A stretch of 19,573 bases of DNA, taken from NCBI GenBank assembly GCA_044370695.1, contig JBILVB010000063.1, positions 1 through 19,573 of the forward strand, read 5' to 3'. Origin of the DNA: JBEIFW01 sp044370695 (lineage in GTDB: Bacteria; Actinomycetota; Acidimicrobiia; Acidimicrobiales; Ilumatobacteraceae). The notes under the pieces were generated by a model, which saw only the letters and a program-made list of their open reading frames with translations, had not been told where the DNA came from and ran no database searches. Below are positions 14,778 to 19,573 of the stretch, one piece after another. Numbering within the stretch: the stretch's first letter is position 1; each line of letters opens with the position of its first letter. Position numbers and translations under genes: made by a program.

Positions 14778-15500
14778 GTGGTCAGCGACGCCGAGCGGTG
14801 CCCCGCCCCGGTGCGGGTGGCGGTGATGCGCCAGCAGTGGCTCGACCTCGCCTACGTTCACTGGCGTTACGAGCCGGCGGCCGTGCAGGCGCTCCTGCCC
14901 ACCGGGCTCACCGTCGACACCTTCGACGGCTCGGCCTGGGTCGGGTTGATCCCGTTCTCGATGCGCCACATCGGCCTGGGCCGGGGGCCCGCGGTGCCCT
15001 ACCTCGGGTCGTTCGCCGAGGTGAACGTACGCACCTACGTGCGCGCAGCGAGCGGGCCGGGCGTGTGGTTCTTCTCGCTCGACGTCGACCGTCTGATCCC
15101 GGCGCTCACGGCCCGGCTCACCTACCGCCTCCCGTACTGCTGGGGTCGCACCTCCCACGAGCGCAGCGAGGACGTGCTCACCACCGTCGTGCGCCGCCGC
15201 TGGCCCGACCGGGTGGTCGACTCCTGCCTCGAAGTCGACCTCGGCGAGCCGGTGACGGCCGACGCGCTCGACGTGTTCCTGACGGCCCGCTGGGGCCTGT
15301 ACTCGCGCCGCGGGCGCGGCATCCGCTACGCCCCGGTGGACCACGCCCCCTGGCCGTTGCGGGCGGCAACGCTGCGCCACGTCGACGAGTCGCTGGTGCG
15401 GGCTGCGGGCCTACCGGCGCCCGCCGGTGATCCGCACCTGCGCGCCTCGGACGGTGTGGCCGTGCGAATCGGCCTGCCCCGGCGGGTGCGGCAGGGCTGA
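14778..15500 (+). CDS. DUF2071 (YqjF-like) family protein, 240 aa
   Basis: The sequence follows the DUF2071 pattern: MRQQWLDLAYVHWRYEPAAV at the start, LLPTGLTVDTFDGSAWVGLIPF, then FAEVNVRTYVR and a later WFFSLDVDRL segment. The biochemical role of the family is not established. The frame is open back to 14457 inside the SDR gene, so the start must lie further in. GTG 14778 keeps the family's N-terminal PAPVRVAVM segment, and ATG 14826 is the alternative. Neither has a good Shine-Dalgarno sequence. It lies 88 bp after the SDR gene on the same strand. Confidence 0.78.
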   Translation: MVSDAERCPAPVRVAVMRQQWLDLAYVHWRYEPAAVQALLPTGLTVDTFDGSAWVGLIPFSMRHIGLGRGPAVPYLGSFAEVNVRTYVRAASGPGVWFFSLDVDRLIPALTARLTYRLPYCWGRTSHERSEDVLTTVVRRRWPDRVVDSCLEVDLGEPVTADALDVFLTARWGLYSRRGRGIRYAPVDHAPWPLRAATLRHVDESLVRAAGLPAPAGDPHLRASDGVAVRIGLPRRVRQG

Positions 15501-15597
15501 GCGGCGCCGCCGGCGTCCGGCGCCCGGCGCTACGGTCCGGCCGCGCCGCAGCGCGGCGGCACGGACCCGCACGGTCCCGGCGGTGAGGAGCACCAGG

Positions 15598-16632
15598 ATG
15601 TGTACCGGTATCTCGTTGCGGGCGACCGACGGCAGCGTGGTGGCGGGTCGCACGGTGGAGTGGGCGTTGAGCGACGCGCACCACGACCGGTTCGCCGTGT
15701 TCCCCCGACGGCACCGGTTCGTGGCCCTCACCCCCGACGGCCCGAGCGGGATGCGCTGGGAGGGTCGCTTCGGGTTCGTCACGGTGACGGCGTACGGCCA
15801 GCCCTACGGCCCCGACGGCCTGAACGAGGCGGGCCTCTACGTCGGCGTGTACTACTTCCCCGGGTACTGCTCGCTGGCCCCCTACGACCCGGCGGAGACC
15901 GGCCGTAGCGCCAGCGTCGGCGACTTCATGCAGTGGCTGCTGTCGTCGTTCACCACCGTGGCCGAGGTCCGTGAGCACCTCGACGAGGTCCGGGTGGTGA
16001 ACGTCGAGGATCCTCGCTTCGGCGGCGCACCGCTGCCGTTCCACTGGAAGATCGCCGATCCCACCGGTGACGCCATCGTCGTCGAGATCGTCGACGGCGG
16101 GCAGGTGCACGTCTACGACGCGTTCCTCGGGGTCGTCACCAACTCGCCGTCGTACGACTGGCACCTCACCAACCTGCGCAACTACGTCGGGCTCTCGCCC
16201 ACGCCGAACGCAGCGCTCACGATCGACGGCGTGCGACTGGCGCCGTTCGGCTCGGGCTCGGGGTTCATCGGGTTGCCGGGCGACTTCACCCCGCCGTCCC
16301 GGTTCGTCCGGGCCGCTGCGCTCACCGCATCGGCCCGGCCGCTCGCCGATGCGGCGGACGCGGTGTTCGAGGCGTTCCGCATCCTCGACAGCTTCAACAT
16401 CCCCGTCGGCGCCACCGGGCCGGCCGGGCGGACGGCCACCGACATCGTCAGCGCCACCCAGGTGACCACCGTGTCCGATCTGACCAACCGGGCCGTGTAC
16501 TTCCACACGATGGCCAACCGTCAGGTGCGACGCATCGACCTGCGGCGCATCGATTTCGCGACGGTCGCGCACCAGATGTTCGAGTCGGGCGCCGACCGGG
16601 AGCAGGCCGTACTCGACGTCGGGCCGGACTGA
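15598..16632 (+). CDS. Linear amide C-N hydrolase, choloylglycine hydrolase / penicillin V acylase family, 344 aa
   Basis: The protein begins MCTGISL. Removal of Met exposes Cys2 as the N-terminal nucleophile, as in bile salt hydrolases and penicillin V acylases. Family signatures include AGRTVEW (17-23, the ALRNLDW-like position), GLNEAGL (74-80), NSPSYDWHLTNLRNY (from about 182) and a C-terminal NRAVYFHTMANRQVRRIDL segment. It would hydrolyse a linear amide bond in an N-acyl compound, possibly an acyl-homoserine lactone or a conjugated acid. The substrate is not predictable. There is no signal peptide, so it is probably cytoplasmic. GAGGAG precedes ATG 15598 with normal spacing, and the Cys right after Met confirms this start. 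The 97 bp upstream hold GC-rich palindromes (GGCGCC at 15503 and 15519; CGCCGC/GCGGCG at 15544-15558). Confidence 0.9.
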   Translation: MCTGISLRATDGSVVAGRTVEWALSDAHHDRFAVFPRRHRFVALTPDGPSGMRWEGRFGFVTVTAYGQPYGPDGLNEAGLYVGVYYFPGYCSLAPYDPAETGRSASVGDFMQWLLSSFTTVAEVREHLDEVRVVNVEDPRFGGAPLPFHWKIADPTGDAIVVEIVDGGQVHVYDAFLGVVTNSPSYDWHLTNLRNYVGLSPTPNAALTIDGVRLAPFGSGSGFIGLPGDFTPPSRFVRAAALTASARPLADAADAVFEAFRILDSFNIPVGATGPAGRTATDIVSATQVTTVSDLTNRAVYFHTMANRQVRRIDLRRIDFATVAHQMFESGADREQAVLDVGPD

Positions 16633-16654
16633 CCGGCCGTCACCCGGCAGCAGT

Positions 16655-16697
16655 GCCCCCGGCAGGATTCGAACCTGCGACGCACGGTTTAGGAAAC
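16655..16697 (-). repeat. Left attachment-site copy: tRNA-Arg 3' fragment
   Basis: This is identical over 43 bp to 17832-17874 and covers the anticodon loop through the acceptor 3' strand. Identity stops inside the anticodon stem, and no 5' half is present, so it cannot be a tRNA. On the minus strand it is followed by A-CTG, not the G-CCA found at the other copy. Confidence 0.92.
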
Positions 16698-16718
16698 GCC
16701 TGGAACGATGCTGCAGAT

Positions 16719-16806
16719 GTTCACTGCCGTTCAAAGAAGTGCACCGTGAGCTGGGCACACGCTCGCCGCTCGTTCACTGCTGTTCAGGGTCGTTCACCAC
16801 TGTTCT
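16719..16806 (+). repeat. Array of helically phased GTTCA motifs next to the att fragment
   Basis: GTTCA starts at 16719 and 16729, then at 16772, 16782 and 16792, with GTTCT at 16802. The last four are exactly 10 bp apart. Seen another way, the 15-mer GTTCACTGCNGTTCA occurs at 16719 and 16772, with a worn copy at 16792. The array begins 22 bp inside the element end, in non-coding DNA. Such arrays fit protein-binding sites on one DNA face, for example arm-type sites for an integrase. Confidence 0.7.
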
Positions 16807-16843
16807 CGGAGCGTTCGTTACCAAGCGATCAGCGCCGCGGCGT

Positions 16844-17197
16844 TCAACTGGCGGTGCGGAGGACGGCGTGGCCGTCGCGTAGCAGCTTGGCGATAGAACG
16901 GTTCTCCGCCAGGCCAGGAGCGACCCCGACCACGAGGTCGAAGCCGACCGCCGCAGCAAGCTTCTCCAGGGTCTCCAAGCTCGGCCGCGCACCGCCGCCT
17001 TCCATCCGGGCGATCGCGGACTGGGTGGTACCCATCCGGGACGCCAGTTCTCGCTGGGTGAGTCCGGCATCGGTGCGCAACCTGAAGACGAGCTCACGGA
17101 AGGCGGCGATCTGCGCCTCGTCGCGGTACGCCGCCGACGCATGTTCAGTCATCGGTTCGGAGGAGAGGTCGTTCCAACTGGATCGGTTCGTTGCCAT
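16844..17197 (-). CDS. XRE-family HTH antitoxin (HigA-like), 117 aa
   Basis: A helix-turn-helix is clear in the middle: LTQRELASRMGTTQSAIARMEGG, quoted as LTQRELASRM and GTTQSAIARMEGG, at about residues 46-68. It is followed by PSLETLEKLAAAVGFDLVV, the usual last helices of an XRE repressor. As the partner of the toxin gene just upstream it should neutralise the toxin and repress their promoter. The start at 17197 lies 18 bp after the toxin stop. The internal ATG at 17152 is possible, but an anti-purine stretch precedes it. The gene appears intact even though the toxin reading frame is broken. Confidence 0.85.
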   Translation of the reverse strand: MATNRSSWNDLSSEPMTEHASAAYRDEAQIAAFRELVFRLRTDAGLTQRELASRMGTTQSAIARMEGGGARPSLETLEKLAAAVGFDLVVGVAPGLAENRSIAKLLRDGHAVLRTAS

Positions 17198-17215
17198 GTT
17201 CGGTATCCCGTCTTG

Positions 17216-17568
17216 TCAGTCGTCGTCGAGGGAGTGATCGTCAGTGATGCAGGCCTGCATGGCGGCGCGGGCCCGTTCGATCTCGCGTTGTTCTCGTTGG
17301 CGTGTCTTGACGAACACGGTCAGCAACACGATGCGCCGTCCCGGCGCGATCCAGTAGGTGATCCGGGTAGCCGCGGCACCGAGGTAGAACCGCAGTTCGC
17401 GCAACTTGCCATCGAGCTGCTTGGTGTGAGGTTCGTCGAGCAGGGGCCCAGCTCCGCGAGGCGATCGATGTGGAAACGGACCCGCGCCTGCGACTGCTCG
17501 TCGAGGACGAGGTACCAATCTCGAACCTCCGGCTCGAGTTCAACGTCGCCCCAGGGCATAGCGCTCAT
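17216..17568 (-). pseudogene. RelE/HigB-type (DUF891, Gp49-like) toxin, split by a frameshift
   Basis: Frame one from ATG 17568 (or 17559) encodes WGDVELEPEVRDWYLVLDEQ and continues to DRLAELGP. The family-like continuation LLDEPHTKQLDGKLRELRFY, then ITYWIAPGRRIVLLTVFVKT and EIERARAAM, is in the -1 frame and ends at 17216. The switch occurs at GGGCCCC (minus strand, 17449-17443). One extra C there would give a single 117-aa protein of normal family length. So this is a one-base deletion in a C-run, a sequence error, or a -1 ribosomal frameshift at a heptamer that fits X XXY YYZ. Intact members of this family are mRNA interferases. The toxin-first order matches higBA operons. Confidence 0.8.
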
Positions 17569-17570
17569 GC

Positions 17571-17576
17571 TATATG
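17571..17576 (-). promoter_or_regulatory. Possible -10 element of the toxin-antitoxin operon
   Basis: CATATA on the minus strand is two bases before ATG 17568. A start site about seven bases downstream would make translation from ATG 17559 nearly leaderless. The position 17 bp further upstream reads TGGCGG, a poor -35. The AT-rich spot is unusual in this DNA, but the call is weak. Confidence 0.3.
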
Positions 17577-17650
17577 ACGTTCAGGGATTCCTACCGCCAC
17601 CAGCGGGTCGATGTCCGCCGCACGACGGCAGGGCACCTTCGACTCTCGAA

Positions 17651-17673
17651 TTGGCCGACAAGCTGTCGGCCAA
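17651..17673. repeat. Perfect inverted repeat, 10-bp arms, 3-bp loop
   Basis: TTGGCCGACA (17651-17660) faces TGTCGGCCAA (17664-17673) around AGC. It lies in the 259-bp non-coding arm of the element between the toxin start and tRNA-Arg. It has no T-tract on the plus strand and only a short TT on the minus strand. It could be a terminator for the tRNA transcript, a structural hairpin used in mobilisation, or an operator. Confidence 0.85.
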
Positions 17674-17722
17674 ACGGACACCCCCGATCGGCGTGGGGCG
17701 GACTACCCACGTCCCGACAACT

Positions 17723-17741
17723 GTGCAACGACTCGTTGCAC
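17723..17741. repeat. Perfect 19-bp palindrome, 9-bp arms
   Basis: GTGCAACGA-C-TCGTTGCAC is a perfect dyad with a single central base, too tight to form a good hairpin loop, so it looks more like a binding site for a dimeric protein. It is 49 bp to the right of the 10-bp-arm repeat, in the same non-coding arm of the element. CGATCGGCG occurs just before and just at its edge (17685 and 17741). Confidence 0.8.
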
Positions 17742-17827
17742 GATCGGCGCCGGGGGACGAGCAGCCGCCGAGGTTCCGGCTGGCACGCAGCCCGGGACCC
17801 GCTTCACCGAGCCCCCATGCCAATAGC

Positions 17828-17903
17828 TGGCGCCCCCGGCAGGATTCGAACCTGCGACGCACGGTTTAGGAAACCGACGCTCTATCCCCTGAGCTACGGG
17901 AGC
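17828..17903 (-). tRNA. tRNA-Arg(CCU) with encoded CCA
   Basis: The minus strand folds as a full cloverleaf. The acceptor GCTCCCG pairs with CGGGGGC, with one G-T wobble. The D-arm is GCTC/GAGC around AGGGGATA. The anticodon stem TCGGT/ACCGT surrounds the loop TTCCTAA, so the anticodon is CCU (arginine, AGG). The T-arm GCAGG/CCTGC surrounds TTCGAAT. The discriminator is G and CCA is encoded at 17830-17828. Its 3' 43 bases before the discriminator are duplicated at 16655-16697 as an integration scar. Confidence 0.95.
17832..17874 (-). repeat. Right attachment-site copy inside tRNA-Arg
   Basis: This is the second copy of the 43-bp direct repeat, here part of the intact tRNA gene from the anticodon loop to the acceptor 3' strand. 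The base beyond it differs from the left copy (discriminator G here, A there), which marks the edge of identity. Confidence 0.92.
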
Positions 17904-17933
17904 GGGATCCGGCCGAGCATAGGAGCGGACGCG

Positions 17934-17962
17934 TCGGCGCCCCTCGCGCCGAGGGGCGCCGA
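17934..17962 (-). terminator. Strong hairpin after the thiolase gene
   Basis: TCGGCGCCCCTCG (17934-17946) pairs perfectly with CGAGGGGCGCCGA (17950-17962) around a 3-base loop, giving a 13-bp GC-rich stem. It lies 25 bp past the thiolase stop, and on that strand no T-tract follows. U-tract-less hairpins are common terminators in high-GC actinomycetes. It would also insulate the tRNA gene that follows on the same strand. Confidence 0.65.
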
Positions 17963-17987
17963 GGCTCGGCCCCGCCGGGCCGGCGGA

Positions 17988-19235
17988 TCAGATCCGCTCG
18001 ATGATCACCGCCGGGGCCATGCCACCGGCCGCGCACATCGTGATGAGGCCGTAGCGGCCGTCGGTGCGCTCGAGCTCGTCGAGTGCGGTCCCGATCAACA
18101 TCGCGCCGGTCGCCGCGATCGGGTGGCCGAGTGCCATCGCGCCACCGTTGACGTTCACCTTGTCGCGGTCGAGGTCGAGGTCGCGGATGAACTTCTCGGC
18201 CACGACCGAGAACGCCTCGTTGATCTCCCACACGTCGATGTCCGAGATCCCGAGCCCGGCGCGGGCCAGCACCTTGCGGGCCGCCGGCACCGGCGCGTTG
18301 AGCATCAGCGTCGGGTCGTCGCCGATGTTGGCCATCGCCACGATCCGGGCCCGGGGCTTCCAGCCGCGGGCCTTGGCCGCCTCGGGGCTGGCGAACAGGA
18401 TCGCGGCGGCCCCGTCGACCACACCCGAGCTGTTGCCGGCGTGGTGGACGTGCTCGATGTCGAGGCCCGGGTAGCGGGCCAGCACCATCGAGCGCAGCGT
18501 GGTGCCCTCGGCGTCGAGCGGCACGTCGGCCATCGCGGCGAACGACGGCCCGAGCTTGGCCAGGCCCTCGAGGGTCGTGCCCGGTCGCGGGAACTCCTCG
18601 CGGTCGAGCGCCAGGCGCCCGTCCTCGTGGTACACGGGCACGAGGCTCTTCTCGAAGCGGCCCTCGGCGATGGCCCGCGCCGCCCGCACCTGCGACTCGA
18701 CGGCGAGCTCGTCGAGCGCCTGGCGGGAGATCCCTTCGATCGTTGCGATCGCATCGGCTGCGACGCCCTGGTGGGTCTGGGGGTGCCGTGCCCGCAGACG
18801 CAGGTTGCCGGCATCCATCAAGGGGCCCCGCACCCCGGCCTGGGCCTCGCCCAGCGACGGGTGCAGCGACATCATCTCGCAGCCCCCGGCGATCATGACG
18901 TCCTCGAACCCGGCGGCGATCGACGCCGCCGCCATGTTCGTGGTGGTGATGCCCGAGCCGCAGAACCGATCGATCGTGACGCCGCTCGCCTTCACGTCGA
19001 AGCCGGCGTCGAGGGCCGCCATGCGGGCGAGGTCGCCACCCTGCGTGCCGACCTGCATGCTCGTGCCGAAGATGATGTCGTCGACGTCGGCGGTGTTCAG
19101 CCCGTTGCGGTCGCGCAGGGCGGCGAGCACCGTGGCACCGAGCTGCTGCGGGTGGATGTCGGCCAGGGCACCCTTGCCCTTCTTGCCGACGCCGCGCGGG
19201 GTGCGGCACGCATCGATGATCCAGGCCTCGGACAT
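17988..19235 (-). CDS. Thiolase family acetyl-CoA C-acetyltransferase, 415 aa
   Basis: A full-length thiolase that condenses or cleaves acyl-CoA and acetyl-CoA. The nucleophile Cys92 is in DRFCGSG, with NEAF later, GGAMALGHP with His371, and the second catalytic Cys401 in MCAAGG. The N-terminus SEAWIIDACRTPRG is typical of bacterial fatty-acid or PHB-type thiolases. Whether it works in beta-oxidation or biosynthesis cannot be told, since no other fatty-acid gene is visible. An in-frame ATG at 19310 would add 25 residues. I chose ATG 19235 because GGAGGAAGG lies just upstream and the fold starts there. The 214-bp gap to the right should hold its promoter and that of the divergent gene, but I see no clear elements. 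Confidence 0.93.
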   Translation of the reverse strand: MSEAWIIDACRTPRGVGKKGKGALADIHPQQLGATVLAALRDRNGLNTADVDDIIFGTSMQVGTQGGDLARMAALDAGFDVKASGVTIDRFCGSGITTTNMAAASIAAGFEDVMIAGGCEMMSLHPSLGEAQAGVRGPLMDAGNLRLRARHPQTHQGVAADAIATIEGISRQALDELAVESQVRAARAIAEGRFEKSLVPVYHEDGRLALDREEFPRPGTTLEGLAKLGPSFAAMADVPLDAEGTTLRSMVLARYPGLDIEHVHHAGNSSGVVDGAAAILFASPEAAKARGWKPRARIVAMANIGDDPTLMLNAPVPAARKVLARAGLGISDIDVWEINEAFSVVAEKFIRDLDLDRDKVNVNGGAMALGHPIAATGAMLIGTALDELERTDGRYGLITMCAAGGMAPAVIIERI

Positions 19236-19449
19236 GCGGGGACCTTCCTCCCAGGGTGTGCGAACGGCGGCGACCCTACACAGCAGCGCCTCGTCGGGTC
19301 CGACGCGCACCCGTCGTCGGCGGCGCCGCCGCCTGCGGGCAACTCGTGCGCAGCCGCACCGGCCTCCTGCTCACCTCGCGCCCGATACCGGCGCCTCGGG
19401 CGCCTCCCGACTCGCCGTTCGGGAGTGATACCGGTTGAACTCCTCTGCC

Positions 19450-19573
19450 ATGAGCACCCGAACCGGTCCGACCGGAGACCGGTGCGGACCCGCCCGTCGC
19501 CGGTCGTGGGCGCCGGTGGTCCTGCTCGAAGCCGCCACGCTGGCCTCGGGCATCGGCAACGCCGTCGTGCTCC
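19450..19573 (+). CDS. N-terminus of a probable membrane transporter (3' end outside window)
   Basis: From ATG 19450 the frame stays open to the window edge for 41 codons. A basic, polar start (MSTRTGPTGDRCGPARRRSW) is followed by a hydrophobic stretch APVVLLEAATLASGIGNAVVL, much like the first helix of an MFS transporter. The fragment is too short to be sure. No Shine-Dalgarno sequence is visible, so the true start may be elsewhere or translation may be leaderless. It is divergent from the thiolase. Confidence 0.5.
   Translation, partial: MSTRTGPTGDRCGPARRRSWAPVVLLEAATLASGIGNAVVL

Larger units (their letters stand above)
16655..17874. mobile_element. Small tRNA-Arg-integrated element with toxin-antitoxin remnant
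   Basis: A perfect 43-bp direct repeat made of the tRNA-Arg(CCU) 3' half bounds a segment with a 1177-bp repeat period. The intact tRNA lies at the right end and a fragment lacking the 5' half at the left end. This is the classic footprint of site-specific integration into a tRNA 3' end. It holds an XRE antitoxin, a frameshifted DUF891 toxin, phased GTTCA motifs and two perfect inverted repeats. There is no integrase, so it is either a deletion remnant or a non-autonomous passenger mobilised in trans. Confidence 0.8.

Noticed and set aside
15503..15558. GC palindromes before the amide hydrolase as a terminator
   Set aside because: Several overlapping weak stems (GGCGCC, CGCCGC/GCGGCG) are expected in such GC-rich DNA. 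No single convincing hairpin or T-tract.
15178..16758. Long minus-strand frame (526 codons) opposite DUF2071 and the amide hydrolase
   Set aside because: Low-complexity His/Arg/Gly-rich shadow of two recognisable plus-strand genes.
17611..17826. Plus-strand 71-codon frame in the element's right arm
   Set aside because: No family likeness and no ribosome binding site, and it runs through both perfect palindromes. Better seen as non-coding.
17581..17862. Minus-strand open frame of 93 codons beginning MRRRFESCRG
   Set aside because: Its start lies inside tRNA-Arg. RRFESCRG is the usual spurious translation of a T-arm, and the frame crosses both inverted repeats.

Overview
The window is high-GC DNA with tightly packed genes, GTG as well as ATG starts, purine-rich ribosome binding sites and 1-10 bp gene overlaps. 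Ser/Thr kinases with FHA proteins, an Hsp70-like membrane protein, a DUF2071 protein, an SDR and a thiolase all fit an actinomycete. The thiolase and general style lean towards Acidimicrobiia, but that is an impression and not proven.

Region 1 (2-79): the tail of an unidentified plus-strand gene, followed by a small hairpin between convergent genes.

Region 2 (102-13391): a large, apparently bidirectional phospho-signalling locus. Leftward from 9397 lie a soluble Ser/Thr kinase with a C-terminal region resembling a degenerate dynamin-type GTPase; an Hsp70-type ATPase that lacks the substrate-binding domain and instead has a membrane anchor and a Cys-containing extracytoplasmic domain; an FHA-TM-trypsin-PDZ-like protein; and two CPA2-type cation/proton antiporters. 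Rightward from 9532 lie a two-Rossmann flavoprotein-like oxidoreductase, a four-helix membrane protein, a small atypical kinase (DLA in place of DFG) and an FHA protein with a zinc ribbon. A short motif, T-V-(V/M/I)-(E/D), recurs in the cytoplasmic linkers of the kinase, the Hsp70 and the FHA-protease. It looks like a phospho-Thr docking site for the FHA domains. The working model, which is inference, is an envelope-stress or redox sensing module that controls a surface protease and ion/pH homeostasis. No PP2C phosphatase is visible.

Region 3 (13406-16632): ordinary metabolic genes. These are a CBM48-like small protein divergent from an SDR, with a perfect 13-bp palindrome between them, then a DUF2071 protein and an N-terminal-nucleophile amide hydrolase.

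Region 4 (16655-17903): a 1.2-kb insertion at the 3' end of tRNA-Arg(CCU). A perfect 43-bp direct repeat of the tRNA 3' half bounds it. Inside are an XRE antitoxin, a frameshifted RelE/HigB-type (DUF891) toxin, an array of GTTCA motifs at 10-bp spacing beside one end, and two perfect inverted repeats in a 259-bp non-coding arm. No integrase is present.

Region 5 (17934-19573): a strong 13-bp-stem hairpin, a thiolase on the minus strand, and the start of a plus-strand gene that may be an MFS transporter. No gap between genes exceeds 300 bp.
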